64,000 nucleotides of DNA from Vibrio sp. RE88 (lineage in GTDB: Bacteria > Pseudomonadota > Gammaproteobacteria > Enterobacterales > Vibrionaceae), in NCBI RefSeq assembly GCF_013113835.1, contig NZ_VTYQ01000004.1, positions 372,001-436,000 of the forward strand. Direction: 5' to 3'. The notes beneath the pieces are model-generated. The model made no database searches. It was given only the letters and a program-made list of their open reading frames with translations, and was not told where the DNA came from. Each line of letters opens with the position of its first letter. The first letter of the stretch is position 1. Shown here one piece after another: positions 43,186 through 52,867 of this stretch. A program made the translations under genes and the position numbers.

Positions 43186-43896
43186 ATGTTGGAAAACAAT
43201 CTCACTATTCGAGCCTATACTCGCCAACGTAGAGGCCACGCTCATGAGCATCACCAACTTGTGCTTCCTATTTTGGGTACCATCATTATTGAGTTGGAAG
43301 GTTACCAAGGAAAAGTGTCGGTCGGTGAATGTGTGGTGATACAAGCCAATACTTTTCACCATTTCCGCGCTAAAGAAGCGGCGCGTTTCATTGTCGCTGA
43401 TTTAAACACCTTGCCAGAGAATTTGTTGGATATGGATACTCTGGTTTTTCCGATTTCTTCACCACTTCAGTCCTACCTAACATTTGTTGAATCTCAGCTT
43501 CAGCATCGGGTAACCCCTTCCATCGAAGAGCCAATGGTCGACATGTTTATGAAGCTTTTGGCGGAGCAGCAGGCCGGGCAGCAACTTGATCATAGGGTTA
43601 GAGCGGTGCTGCATCATATTGAGGAAGACCTTTCAAAAGAGATCACGGTTGATAACTTGGCTAAGGTCGCCTGTTTGAGCCCGACGCAGTTTAAAAAGAT
43701 CTTTAAACAATCTACTGGATTAAGTGTCCTCCAATACGTGACTAAACAAAGAATGGAAAAAGCCAAGGCACTACTTACGCACACAGATATCCCAGTTCAG
43801 CTCATTGCAGAGAGAGTAGGGTACGCTGACCTGTCAGCCTTTAGCCGACGTTTTTCATCATCATTTGGGCTTTCTCCCCGAGAGCTACGCGGTTGA
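43186..43896 (+). CDS. AraC-family regulator, second of tandem pair
   Basis: From ATG 43186 the protein has 236 residues; a TTG 21 bases upstream would overlap the previous gene. The sensor part begins GHAHEHHQLVLPIL and contains NTFHHFRAKE. The AraC domain spans about 135-235 (VDNLAKVACLSPTQFKKIFK and PVQLIAERVGYADLSAFSRRF). It is a second AraC protein directly after the first, not closely similar to it. It lies before the EamA transporter gene and may control that gene, with the first controlling LysE. Confidence 0.88.
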   Translation: MLENNLTIRAYTRQRRGHAHEHHQLVLPILGTIIIELEGYQGKVSVGECVVIQANTFHHFRAKEAARFIVADLNTLPENLLDMDTLVFPISSPLQSYLTFVESQLQHRVTPSIEEPMVDMFMKLLAEQQAGQQLDHRVRAVLHHIEEDLSKEITVDNLAKVACLSPTQFKKIFKQSTGLSVLQYVTKQRMEKAKALLTHTDIPVQLIAERVGYADLSAFSRRFSSSFGLSPRELRG

Positions 43897-44003
43897 TGAA
43901 ATTGAGTCTATAAAATCAAGTAAAGTGTCTTTTCTGCAAAGTTAAATGCGCTTCGCTTATTTAAGCTGTGCTTATCAAAATGATAAACACAAAGAGTACA
44001 GCT

Positions 44004-44945
44004 ATGAGTCAGACGCTAAAAACACACAATGAACACCTTGGAGTTTTGGTCATCCTGTTCGCTTCTTTATTGTGGGGGACGACTGGTACGGCAGCCACGT
44101 ATGCGCCTGATATAAGCCCGTTGGCTATTGGTGCTTTTTCTATGGGTGTGGGTGGACTTCTACTGGCTCTGTTTGCTTGTAATACGATCAGAAAAGATCG
44201 GCGCATATTGAAATCCAATAAAGCTATTTTGTTGACTGGAGCACTTGCTTTGGCCGTTTACCCTCTCGCGTTTTATAGCTCGATGAGAATGGCGGGCGTG
44301 GCAATTGGAACGGTAGTGTCTATCGCGAGTGCGCCATTCTTCGTAGCACTTCTGGAGTGCCTGTTTGGCAAAGAAAAGTCAATCGATACTCGCTGGGTGA
44401 TAAGCCTTATCGTGGGCGCAACTGGTATCTTTTTACTGACTCTATCAGAGACATCAACTTCCACACAAACTGATATTCAACACATAAAATACATAGGAAT
44501 AGCGCTCGGGTTGCTTGCGGGTTTCACCTATGCCACTTACGCGTGGGCAGCCAAAATGCTCATCACTGAAGGCGTACATTCCAAATCTGCGATGGGGAGT
44601 ATTTTCGGGCTGGGTTCACTATTGCTGTTACCTTCATTGTTTTTTACTGGTGGTAATTTGTTTGTGACACCTATAAATACATCCGTCGCCCTGTACATGG
44701 CGTTTGTTCCAATGTTTCTTGGCTATGTCTGCTTTGGTTATGGGTTAAAAACAGTGTCTGCCAGCAAAGCGAGTTTGTTGACGTTGTTTGAGCCTGCTGT
44801 AGCAGCAGTATTTGCCGTAGTTGTAGTCGGAGAGCATATTGGCATGTCGGGGTGGGGAGGAATTGGGCTGATAATGGTTTGCTTGTTACTTCAATCCTAT
44901 CAGCCCAAAAATAGAGAGAGTTTGTTAGCTACGCAAAGCCAGTGA
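44004..44945 (+). CDS. EamA (DMT-superfamily) transporter
   Basis: From ATG 44004 the protein has 313 residues with ten predicted membrane helices as two EamA repeats. The opening LVILFASLLWGTTGTAATYAP and the late SKASLLTLFEPAVAAVFAVVVVGEH are typical. Family members export amino acids, metabolites or drugs. It follows two AraC regulators and a LysE exporter, giving a small efflux cluster. The last 21 bases overlap the convergent HMG-CoA lyase gene. Confidence 0.88.
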   Translation: MSQTLKTHNEHLGVLVILFASLLWGTTGTAATYAPDISPLAIGAFSMGVGGLLLALFACNTIRKDRRILKSNKAILLTGALALAVYPLAFYSSMRMAGVAIGTVVSIASAPFFVALLECLFGKEKSIDTRWVISLIVGATGIFLLTLSETSTSTQTDIQHIKYIGIALGLLAGFTYATYAWAAKMLITEGVHSKSAMGSIFGLGSLLLLPSLFFTGGNLFVTPINTSVALYMAFVPMFLGYVCFGYGLKTVSASKASLLTLFEPAVAAVFAVVVVGEHIGMSGWGGIGLIMVCLLLQSYQPKNRESLLATQSQ

Positions 44946-45830
44946 AACTTTGGAAGTCGGCTGGCGCCCTAAGGCGTCGCTGATTTCCCATCCGGCTTGG
45001 GCGAGACGATTTAGATCCACGCCCGTTTCAATACCTAAACCTTGGCAAAGATAAACCACATCTTCGGTCGCAACGTTACCAGAAGCGCCTGCTGCATAAG
45101 GGCATCCCCCTAAACCTGCTACGCTGCTATCTACAACACGTACGCCCATTTGAAGGGCTTGGTATATATTGGCAAGCGCTTGCCCCCAAGTGTCATGAAA
45201 ATGAACGGCGACCTGTTGTGAAGGCACTTTCTCAAAAACCGCGTCGAGCATGTTCGCAACTCGTACTGGCGTACCTGTACCAATCGTGTCTCCAAGAGAC
45301 ACTTCATAGCAACCAAGATCAAGCAGTGCTTGAGCAACCTTAGCGACCTGACTGGGTTCGGTTGGACCGTCATAAGGGCAATCGACGATACAGGATAAGT
45401 AACCTCTAACCGGAATGCCTTTGTCTTTTGCTTGAGCCACCACTGGGCGAAATCGTTCAAGGCTTTCTTCTATAGAACAGTTGATGTTCTTGTGGCAAAA
45501 GCCTTCTGAAGAGGATGTGAATACCGCAACTTCGCTGGCGTTGGCGTCGAGTGCCTGCTCAAACCCTCTTATGTTGGGTGTTAAAGCGGCGTACGTAACA
45601 TTCGGCGCGCGAGTAATTTTGGACATGACTTCTAACGAGTCCGCCATTTGTGGCACCCACTTTGGTGAGACGAACGATCCGGCTTCGATGTGGGTGAGTC
45701 CGCAAGAAGAGAGTTGGTTGATTAGCGCGACTTTTGCCTCGGTTGAAACGGCTTGCTCATTTTGCAAACCGTCGCGAGGACCTACTTCAACTATCTTGAC
45801 TGACTCTGGTAGTAACGAGGTCGTCGTCAT
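44925..45830 (-). CDS. liuE: Hydroxymethylglutaryl-CoA lyase (leucine catabolism)
   Basis: The protein has 301 residues, full length. Motifs are VEVGPRDGLQNE (metal and substrate loop), VAVHFHDTWGQALAN (metal His), and SVAGLGGCPYAAGASGN containing the catalytic Cys of the HMG-CoA lyase signature. It cleaves HMG-CoA to acetoacetate and acetyl-CoA, the last step of leucine breakdown. The ATG overlaps the stop of the enoyl-CoA hydratase gene (ATGA). In most Vibrio liu operons a biotin-carboxylase subunit gene lies between these two; here it is absent. Confidence 0.93.
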   Translation of the reverse strand: MTTTSLLPESVKIVEVGPRDGLQNEQAVSTEAKVALINQLSSCGLTHIEAGSFVSPKWVPQMADSLEVMSKITRAPNVTYAALTPNIRGFEQALDANASEVAVFTSSSEGFCHKNINCSIEESLERFRPVVAQAKDKGIPVRGYLSCIVDCPYDGPTEPSQVAKVAQALLDLGCYEVSLGDTIGTGTPVRVANMLDAVFEKVPSQQVAVHFHDTWGQALANIYQALQMGVRVVDSSVAGLGGCPYAAGASGNVATEDVVYLCQGLGIETGVDLNRLAQAGWEISDALGRQPTSKVSLALRS

Positions 45831-46639
45831 TCACGGCCTCCCATCGCCCAATTTGGTGGTCGCTTATCGAAGAAGGCCTTAAGACCTTCTTGCCCTTGCT
45901 CAGACACTCGGACTTTTGCGATTAATTGACTGGTGTATTCAATTAAAGCATCGTCAAGCACCTGAGAATCACACTCTCGAATCAGAGCTTTGGTTTGCGT
46001 AAGCGCAGCAGGGCTATTAAGCTGCCACTGATTTACTATTTCAGTGACGGTTTTCTCCAGTTTGCTGGCTTCGACAGCTTCATGAATCAAACCAATCTCA
46101 AGCGCTTTGTTAGCGTCAAAACGTTCAGCAGTCAGCATGTAACGCCTAGACTGGCGCGCACCAATCGCGCGGTTCACATAGGGCCCGATGGTCGCTGGAA
46201 CAAGTCCTAGCTTTACTTCGCTGAGACAGAACAAGGCGCTATGATCAGCAATCGCGACATCACAGCAGCAGATGAGCCCCAGAGCTCCACCAAACGCGCA
46301 GCCATGAACAACAGCGAGAGTAGGGTGAGGGAAGTTATCCAAGCAGCGCATCAACTGAGCAAGTCTTGACGCATCTTCCTGATTTTCCTGTTCGCTTTTA
46401 TCTGCCATTGACTGCATCCAGCCAAGATCAGCGCCTGCGGAGAAATGTTTTCCGTTACCACGTAACATCAAGCATCTAACGTCCGACCTCTGTGCCAGTG
46501 AGTTAATCGATTCTATCAACTGCTCGATAACCTGAGCGTTGAACGCATTGTGTTTGTCTGGCCGGTTAAGTGACAGATTGGCAACGCCGAATGCATCGAC
46601 GCTGCAAGTGAGGTAGTCGGTATCTTTCAAAGTGGTCAT
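45827..46639 (-). CDS. liuC: Methylglutaconyl-CoA hydratase-type enoyl-CoA hydratase
   Basis: The protein has 270 residues with the crotonase fold. Features are KHFSAGADLGWM (oxyanion hole), HGCAFGGALGLICCCDVAIA and LSEVKLGLVPATIGPY. Within the liu operon the expected reaction is hydration of 3-methylglutaconyl-CoA to HMG-CoA. It starts 9 bases after the carboxylase beta stop and overlaps the lyase gene by 4 bases. Confidence 0.9.
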   Translation of the reverse strand: MTTLKDTDYLTCSVDAFGVANLSLNRPDKHNAFNAQVIEQLIESINSLAQRSDVRCLMLRGNGKHFSAGADLGWMQSMADKSEQENQEDASRLAQLMRCLDNFPHPTLAVVHGCAFGGALGLICCCDVAIADHSALFCLSEVKLGLVPATIGPYVNRAIGARQSRRYMLTAERFDANKALEIGLIHEAVEASKLEKTVTEIVNQWQLNSPAALTQTKALIRECDSQVLDDALIEYTSQLIAKVRVSEQGQEGLKAFFDKRPPNWAMGGRE

Positions 46640-46648
46640 GTCATGCTC

Positions 46649-48253
46649 CTACATTCTAAAGATACCGAAATGGCTATCTGGCATCGGAGCATGTTCAGTC
46701 GCGGTGAGCGCTTGGGCGAGAACATGTCGGGTTTCTTTCGGATCGATGATGCCATCATCCCAGAGGCGAGCACTGGCGTAGTATGGGTGGCCTTGTTCTT
46801 CATACTGATCAACGATGGTCTGTCTGAACTGGCCTTCTTCCATCTCTGACCAAGGTTCCCCTTGGCGTTTCAGGACTTCACGCTTCACTTGAGTTAGTAC
46901 GCCAGCTGCTTGCTCACCGCCCATTACAGAGATGCGAGCGTTAGGCCACATCCACATCATCGTTGGTTCGTAAGCTCGCCCACACATTCCGTAGTTGCCC
47001 GCTCCGTACGAGCCGCCAATGATGATGGTGAATTTAGGCACATCAGCACAAGCCACTGCCATGACGAGTTTGGCGCCATGTTTGGCGATGCCACCTTCCT
47101 CAACTTTTTTGCCAACCATGAATCCCGTAATGTTCTGTAGGAACAGCAATGGAATTTTTCGCTTGGCACACAACTCGATAAAGTGGGCGCCTTTCTGCGC
47201 TGATTCCGCAAACAAGATGCCGTTGTTGGCGACAATACCAATCAGTTTGCCCTCGATACGAGCAAAGCCACACACTAGTGTTGTGCCAAACAGGGCTTTA
47301 AATTCATCGAAGTCGGAATCATCAACAATGCGCGCAATCACTTCTCTTACATCGAAAGACAAGCGCAGATCGGCATTGACGATGCCGTAGATATCTTCAG
47401 CGGGTAGACGTGGTGGCAACACCTTTTCCGTCTGCGGTATCACAGGTTCTTGGTTGCTGCTTGCAAGTGCTTCTCGCGCCATATGGAAAGCTTGTTGCTC
47501 ATTTTCTGCGTAGTAGTCTGCTACCCCTGATTTACGGCAGTGAACATCCGCGCCGCCGAGTTCTTCGTCAGTCACGATTTCACCTGTGGCAGCCTTAACG
47601 AGAGGAGGCCCGGCAAGGAAAATGGTGCCTTGTTTTTTCACGATAACGGAGACGTCTGCCATCGCCGGAATATAAGCGCCCCCCGCGGTACAAGGCCCAA
47701 GAACAACCGCTATTTGTGGTATGCCTTTGGCGGACATGCGTGCTTGATTAAAGAAAATACGCCCGAAATGGTCTTTGTCTGGGAACACCTCAGCTTGGTG
47801 AGGTAAGTTCGCACCACCCGAATCGACTAGATAAACACATGGCAAGTGGCAGCGTTCAGCGATTTCTTGTGCTCTTAGGTGTTTTTTTACTGTCAGTGGG
47901 TAGTAGGTACCACCTTTGACTGATGGGTCGTTGGCCAGCACCATACAGGTAACCCCTTTGATCTTGCCGATACCTGCGACGACACCTGCACAAGGGATTG
48001 ATTCTTCATAAACATTCCATGCAGCGAACTGACCGACTTCCAAAAAGTCTGATCCTTGATCGAGCAGAAGGTCAATACGTTCGCGTACCGGAAGTTTGCC
48101 TTTCTTTCGCTGTCTTTCGACAGCCCTAGCGCCACCACCTTGTTTGATGGATTCAACATCTGCGTTCAATTTTTCGACCAGTCCACTCATCGCTTGCTGA
48201 TTTTTAGTGAACAGGGGAGAGTCGGTTTTGATTTTAGTTTTTATGATTGCCAT
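46649..48253 (-). CDS. liuB: Methylcrotonyl-CoA carboxylase beta (carboxyltransferase) subunit
   Basis: From ATG 48253 (GAGGATG) the protein has 534 residues, the usual MccB length. Carboxyltransferase features are [72 protein letters not shown] and [16 protein letters not shown]. It transfers CO2 from carboxybiotin to 3-methylcrotonyl-CoA. It needs an alpha subunit with biotin carboxylase and biotin carrier domains; no such gene is in this window. The expected place, between liuC and liuE, has no room for one. Confidence 0.93.
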   Translation of the reverse strand: MAIIKTKIKTDSPLFTKNQQAMSGLVEKLNADVESIKQGGGARAVERQRKKGKLPVRERIDLLLDQGSDFLEVGQFAAWNVYEESIPCAGVVAGIGKIKGVTCMVLANDPSVKGGTYYPLTVKKHLRAQEIAERCHLPCVYLVDSGGANLPHQAEVFPDKDHFGRIFFNQARMSAKGIPQIAVVLGPCTAGGAYIPAMADVSVIVKKQGTIFLAGPPLVKAATGEIVTDEELGGADVHCRKSGVADYYAENEQQAFHMAREALASSNQEPVIPQTEKVLPPRLPAEDIYGIVNADLRLSFDVREVIARIVDDSDFDEFKALFGTTLVCGFARIEGKLIGIVANNGILFAESAQKGAHFIELCAKRKIPLLFLQNITGFMVGKKVEEGGIAKHGAKLVMAVACADVPKFTIIIGGSYGAGNYGMCGRAYEPTMMWMWPNARISVMGGEQAAGVLTQVKREVLKRQGEPWSEMEEGQFRQTIVDQYEEQGHPYYASARLWDDGIIDPKETRHVLAQALTATEHAPMPDSHFGIFRM

Positions 48254-48263
48254 AACATCCTCG

Positions 48264-49433
48264 TTAGCGTGACTCTTCAAACAGTTCACGCCCGATAAGC
48301 ATCCTGCGAATTTCGGAAGTACCCGCGCCAATTTCATAGAGTTTGGCGTCTCTTAATAACCGGCCGGCAGGGAATTCATTGATATATCCATTACCGCCTA
48401 GCAACTGGATGGCATCGAGTGCAAGCTGTGTTGCTAATTCAGCACTGTAAAGAATCGCGCCAGCGGCATCTTTTCTTGTCGTTTCACCGCGGTCGCAGGC
48501 AGCGGCAACGGTATAGACATAAGCGCGTGCCGCGTTGGCACGAGTGTACATATCCGCCACTTTGGCTTGAACTAACTGGAATTCACCAATGGACTGACCA
48601 AATTGCTTACGGTCATGAACGTAAGGGACGACAAGATCTAAGCAAGCCTGCATGATGCCTAGTGGGCCAGCGGCAAGTACCACACGCTCGTAATCTAAGC
48701 CACTCATTAAGACTTTGACGCCTTGATTCACTTCACCAAGTACGTTTTCAACGGGTACTTTGCAGTTGTTGAAAACCAGCTCACAGGTGTTCGAGCCTCG
48801 CATACCGAGTTTGTCGAGCTTTTGAGCGTGACTGAATCCTTCAAAATCACGTTCGATGATGAAAGCGGTGATACCTCGTGAAGCCGCGCTAGGGTCGGTT
48901 TTGGCATAAACGACGAGTACGTCTGCATCAGGGCCGTTGGTGATCCACATTTTAGTGCCGTTCAGCACATAATGATCGCCGTTTAATTCGGCTTTGAGCT
49001 GCATGCTGACAACGTCTGAACCTGCATTGGGTTCACTCATTGCTAGCGCACCAATGTAGGAGCCATCAATTAATTTAGGTAGGTATTTTTCTCGTTGCTC
49101 AGCGTTTCCGTTACGGAAAATCTGATTCACACATAGGTTAGAGTGAGCACCGTAACTAAGTGCTACAGAAGCAGAAGCACGGCTTATCTCTTCCATGGCT
49201 ACCACGTGTGCTAAATAGCCCATTGCAGCGCCACCATATTGTTCGTCTATGGTCACGCCAAGCAAGCCCATTTCACCCATCAGTGACCACAAGTGGTTCG
49301 GGAATTGATTTTCCTCGTCCACTTTGGCCGCGATAGGTGCAATGTGCTCGCGGGCAAAAGCATTCACGTGTTCCCGCAACATGTTCACAGACTCATCGAG
49401 CCCAAAGTTGAGGGGGGTGTACTGAGATATCAT
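48264..49433 (-). CDS. liuA: Isovaleryl-CoA dehydrogenase
   Basis: The protein has 389 residues, an acyl-CoA dehydrogenase. The flavin/substrate segments are [16 protein letters not shown] and [16 protein letters not shown], the domain-end motif is [18 protein letters not shown], and the C-terminus is [19 protein letters not shown]. It oxidises isovaleryl-CoA to methylcrotonyl-CoA and hands electrons to ETF, encoded at 60.2-61.9 kb. A GGAGGCG ribosome site precedes the ATG. It is the second gene after liuR. Confidence 0.93.
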   Translation of the reverse strand: MISQYTPLNFGLDESVNMLREHVNAFAREHIAPIAAKVDEENQFPNHLWSLMGEMGLLGVTIDEQYGGAAMGYLAHVVAMEEISRASASVALSYGAHSNLCVNQIFRNGNAEQREKYLPKLIDGSYIGALAMSEPNAGSDVVSMQLKAELNGDHYVLNGTKMWITNGPDADVLVVYAKTDPSAASRGITAFIIERDFEGFSHAQKLDKLGMRGSNTCELVFNNCKVPVENVLGEVNQGVKVLMSGLDYERVVLAAGPLGIMQACLDLVVPYVHDRKQFGQSIGEFQLVQAKVADMYTRANAARAYVYTVAAACDRGETTRKDAAGAILYSAELATQLALDAIQLLGGNGYINEFPAGRLLRDAKLYEIGAGTSEIRRMLIGRELFEESR

Positions 49434-49501
49434 ATCGCCTCCGATTCAGCGGTTATTGCTGGTTACGATCCCTGGCAGATTAATGATGTCTCGTGAGGCG
49501 C

Positions 49502-49879
49502 TTAGCTGGCTTTTGAACGCTGTAACGCTTCTTCACATCGCTGACGAGCAGTATTCAAATCGTCAAGAACAATGGTGATGTCCTCACGTTGACGTTTGAG
49601 TACTGCTTCCTTCTCATCAATGATCTTGAGCATCTTAATCAACTGGGTATCTATTTGATTAGTATCGTAAAGCTCTAACAAGTCGCGAATCTCGGCTAAC
49701 GAAAAACCGAGTCGCTTCCCTCGTAAAATCAACTTAAGACGAACCCTGTCTCTACGCTGATAAATCCGCATACTGCCTTTGCGATCAGGTTGAATTAGGC
49801 CCATATCTTCGTAAAAGCGGATACTTCTTGTTGTGATATCAAACTCTTTAGCGAGCTCGCTGATTTTGTATGTTTCCAC
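49502..49879 (-). CDS. liuR: LiuR, MerR-family regulator of branched-chain amino-acid catabolism
   Basis: The 125-residue form starts at GTG 49879, which follows GGGGAG at 9 nt and precedes YKISELAKEFDITTRSIRFYE. The frame extends to an ATG at 49927 without typical MerR sequence. A MerR helix-turn-helix is followed by a long dimerisation helix, with no metal-binding Cys, as in LiuR. LiuR controls leucine/valine degradation genes in gammaproteobacteria. It heads the minus-strand liu operon and is divergent from the mms genes. Palindromes at 49969, 49998 and 60013 are its likely sites. Confidence 0.9.
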   Translation of the reverse strand: METYKISELAKEFDITTRSIRFYEDMGLIQPDRKGSMRIYQRRDRVRLKLILRGKRLGFSLAEIRDLLELYDTNQIDTQLIKMLKIIDEKEAVLKRQREDITIVLDDLNTARQRCEEALQRSKAS

Positions 49880-49968
49880 CAGATGAAACTCCCCAACTGC
49901 TAGGTGATAGACAATCACACTTTCCACTACGACGGTAAAAAAGATTTTACAGGTTGTGAATGTGTTTC

Positions 49969-49984
49969 TTTACGTTAACGTAAA
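49969..49984. promoter_or_regulatory. LiuR operator 1
   Basis: TTTACGTTAACGTAAA is a perfect 16-bp palindrome (7-2-7), placed in the divergent region between liuR and the thiolase gene. It has the sequence type described for LiuR sites in gammaproteobacteria. Confidence 0.75.
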
Positions 49985-49997
49985 TGTTAGTGCTATG

Positions 49998-50013
49998 CTT
50001 ACGTAAACGTCAA
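49998..50013. promoter_or_regulatory. LiuR operator 2
   Basis: CTTACGTAAACGTCAA keeps the ACGT-N2-ACGT core with the outer A/C variation seen in operator 3. It lies 29 bp from operator 1 (start to start), on the side of the thiolase gene. Confidence 0.65.
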
Positions 50014-50133
50014 GAAAATAACCGTGCAAAAAACAAATGGCTTTGAAAAGTGAAAGCGGCGTCGTGAATTAAGCTGCTTTGTAGTCGCTGAGGTAGTAAA
50101 GCCGTTACTCAACAATCTTGTGAGGAGCAGGCA

Positions 50134-51345
50134 ATGCAAGAGAAAGAGATTTGGATAGTTGCAGCGAAGAGAACGCCAATGGGGCGTTTTCAGGGCATGC
50201 TTTCTGAATATTCTTCACCCAAGCTAGGGGCGGTCGCGATAAAGGCGGCAATGGAAGAGCAATCTTTATCGCCAGATTTAGTCGATGAAGTGTATATGGG
50301 CTGTGTGTTGCCCGCAGGTTGTGGGCAAGCGCCAGCGAGACAAGCGGCTCTAGGGGCTGACCTACCGAAAGCGGTAGGTTGTACGACCATCAATAAAGTT
50401 TGTGGCTCCGGTATGAAAGCGGTGATGCTGGCAAACGATCTTATTCGGGCGGGCAGTGCCAATTGCATTGTTGCAGGGGGTATGGAGAGCATGACTAATG
50501 CGCCGTATCTGCTTAAAGAGTCACGTTCTGGGATGCGTATGGGTCATAAATCGACCTACGACCACATGTTTCTAGATGGTCTGCAGGACGCGTATGAAGG
50601 TGAACTCATGGGCGTTTTCGGTCAGCAGATTGCCGATAAGCTTGAATTTACCCGAGAGCAAATGGACGAATGGGCGACCTTGTCGGTTAACCGTGCGATT
50701 GAAGCGCAGCAGCAGGCGTTGTTTGCCGATGAAATCGTCCCTGTTGCCCTCAAGAAAGATCCTCCGCTTGATTATGATGAGCAACCACGCTCAATCAAAC
50801 CCGAAAAAATTCCTCAGTTAAGGCCTGCATTTGCCAAAGATGGCTCCATTACTGCGGCCAACTCCAGCGCAATATCCGACGGTGCTGCCGCTCTGGTGGT
50901 GATGGACGCGCAGACGGCCAAGCAACAGGGGGTGGAACCTCTAGCCATTATCAAAGGTCATGCAACGCATGCCCGTATTCCTGCTGAATTCACATTAGCA
51001 CCTGTTTACGCGATCGAGCAGCTTCTATCACAGCTAGATTGGGCGGTGGACGAAGTGGATTTATGGGAAATCAATGAAGCTTTTGCTGTGGTGACGCAGA
51101 TCGCGGTCAAACAGCTCAGCCTCGATAGTGAGAAAGTCAACGTGAAAGGCGGCGCGTGCGCGTTGGGCCATCCCATTGGCGCCAGTGGCGCAAGGATACT
51201 TGTCACGCTGATCCATAGCCTTCGTCAGTTGCAAGCTTTGGGCACAGATGGAAATCAGAACAACAAACGCGTGGTGCGAGGTGTTGCATCACTCTGTATT
51301 GGTGGCGGTGAAGCAACCGCAATGGGTATTGAGATCCCACTATAA
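50134..51345 (+). CDS. Acetyl-CoA C-acyltransferase (thiolase)
   Basis: The protein has 403 residues, full length. [16 protein letters not shown] has the nucleophile Cys, [14 protein letters not shown] the NEAF motif, [19 protein letters not shown] the catalytic His, and [15 protein letters not shown] the second Cys. It cleaves acetoacetyl-CoA or a branched 3-ketoacyl-CoA; for example, 2-methylacetoacetyl-CoA is made in isoleucine breakdown. It is the first gene of the plus-strand operon, preceded by two LiuR-type sites and a GAGGAG ribosome site. Confidence 0.93.
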   Translation: MQEKEIWIVAAKRTPMGRFQGMLSEYSSPKLGAVAIKAAMEEQSLSPDLVDEVYMGCVLPAGCGQAPARQAALGADLPKAVGCTTINKVCGSGMKAVMLANDLIRAGSANCIVAGGMESMTNAPYLLKESRSGMRMGHKSTYDHMFLDGLQDAYEGELMGVFGQQIADKLEFTREQMDEWATLSVNRAIEAQQQALFADEIVPVALKKDPPLDYDEQPRSIKPEKIPQLRPAFAKDGSITAANSSAISDGAAALVVMDAQTAKQQGVEPLAIIKGHATHARIPAEFTLAPVYAIEQLLSQLDWAVDEVDLWEINEAFAVVTQIAVKQLSLDSEKVNVKGGACALGHPIGASGARILVTLIHSLRQLQALGTDGNQNNKRVVRGVASLCIGGGEATAMGIEIPL

Positions 51346-51362
51346 AAGAAAAGGACATCATT

Positions 51363-52856
51363 ATGACTCAGTCAGTTCCCTTATTTATTGGCGGTGAGTT
51401 CTGCCAGTCACAGACCAATGAATGGGTCGAGGTGACCAATCCGGCAACCAGTGAAGTCATTGCCAAACTTCCTTGTGCGACTGAACAGGAAATGGAGCAA
51501 GCGATTCAAAATGCCGCTGAAGTGTTCAAATCATGGAAGGAAGTTGCAGTATCGGAGCGAGCTCGCTTGATGCTGCGTTATCAGCACTTACTTAAAGAGC
51601 ACCATGATGAGCTAGCGGAGCTTCTTTCAAAAGAAACCGGCAAAATCACCATCGATGCGAAAGGTGATGTTTGGCGCGGTATTGAAGTGGTTGAACAAGC
51701 TGCAAACATCGCCAGCAATATGATGGGTGAAACCGTCGAAAATGTTGCGACAGAAATTGATACTTACTCGATGATTCAACCGCTTGGGGTATGCTGTGGT
51801 ATCACACCGTTTAACTTCCCAGCCATGATTCCCTTGTGGATGTTCCCACTGGCAATCGCCGCAGGTAATACCTTCGTTCTTAAACCTTCTGAGCAAGTGC
51901 CGCTTACTGCGATGCGTTTGGCTGAGCTATTTGAACAGGCTGGTGCGCCAAAAGGTGTTCTTCAGGTTGTTCATGGCCGTAAGAATCAGGTCGATAAACT
52001 GTTGGTTCACCCTTTAATTCGCGCGGTGTCATTCGTTGGCTCCGTGCCTGTTGCTCAGTACATCTATCAGACGGGCACCAACTTCAATAAACGTGTTCAG
52101 GCGTTTGCCGGTGCGAAAAACCATATGGTTGTGATGCCAGACGCCAATAAAGCGCAGGTGATTAGCAACTTGGTCGGCAGCTCAATTGGCGCGGCCGGCC
52201 AACGATGTATGGCAATTTCAGTTGCCGTGTTCGTTGGCAGCTCGAAAGAGTGGGTCGATGATCTCAAGACTGAAATGGCGAAGATGACTCCGGGTGCATG
52301 GGATGATGGTAACGCAGCGTACGGCCCATTGATCAGCAAAGAAGCTAAGAATCGCGTGGTGAGCTTGATTGAAGAAGGCAAAGCGCAAGGGGCTGTGTGT
52401 GAACTAGACGGTACTCAGTGTCATGTTGAAGGCATGCCGGAAGGGAACTGGCTGGGCCCAACCTTGTTCACAGGTGTGACGACTGATATGTCGGTCTATG
52501 AACAGGAAATCTTTGGTCCTGTATTAGTTTGTCTGGAAGTCGAGACGCTAGAAGAGGCGATCGAACTCATCAACAACAACCCTTATGGCAACGGAACATC
52601 GATTTTCACCGCAAATGGCGCGGCTGCGCGTAAATACCAACATGAAATTCAAGTTGGTCAAGTGGGCATCAATGTCCCGATTCCTGTGCCTTTGCCGTTC
52701 TTCTCATTCACTGGGTGGCGTGGCAGTTTCTATGGTGACCTGCATGCTTATGGCAAGCAAGCGGTTCGATTCTATACCGAAACCAAAACCGTTACGTCGC
52801 GCTGGTTTGATGATGATATCCCGACAGGGCCAAACCTAACCATTCAACTGCGATAA
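51363..52856 (+). CDS. mmsA: Methylmalonate-semialdehyde dehydrogenase (CoA-acylating)
   Basis: The protein has 497 residues, an aldehyde dehydrogenase of the MmsA type. Features are [50 protein letters not shown] and [17 protein letters not shown] with the catalytic Cys. It converts methylmalonate semialdehyde to propionyl-CoA, ending valine catabolism. It has tight spacing to its neighbours (17 and 11 bp). Confidence 0.94.
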   Translation: MTQSVPLFIGGEFCQSQTNEWVEVTNPATSEVIAKLPCATEQEMEQAIQNAAEVFKSWKEVAVSERARLMLRYQHLLKEHHDELAELLSKETGKITIDAKGDVWRGIEVVEQAANIASNMMGETVENVATEIDTYSMIQPLGVCCGITPFNFPAMIPLWMFPLAIAAGNTFVLKPSEQVPLTAMRLAELFEQAGAPKGVLQVVHGRKNQVDKLLVHPLIRAVSFVGSVPVAQYIYQTGTNFNKRVQAFAGAKNHMVVMPDANKAQVISNLVGSSIGAAGQRCMAISVAVFVGSSKEWVDDLKTEMAKMTPGAWDDGNAAYGPLISKEAKNRVVSLIEEGKAQGAVCELDGTQCHVEGMPEGNWLGPTLFTGVTTDMSVYEQEIFGPVLVCLEVETLEEAIELINNNPYGNGTSIFTANGAAARKYQHEIQVGQVGINVPIPVPLPFFSFTGWRGSFYGDLHAYGKQAVRFYTETKTVTSRWFDDDIPTGPNLTIQLR

Positions 52857-52867
52857 CGGGAGGACAA

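Noticed and set aside
46995..47390. 131-codon plus-strand frame within the carboxylase beta gene
   Set aside because: Fully inside a conserved gene on the opposite strand; low-complexity translation and no initiation signal.
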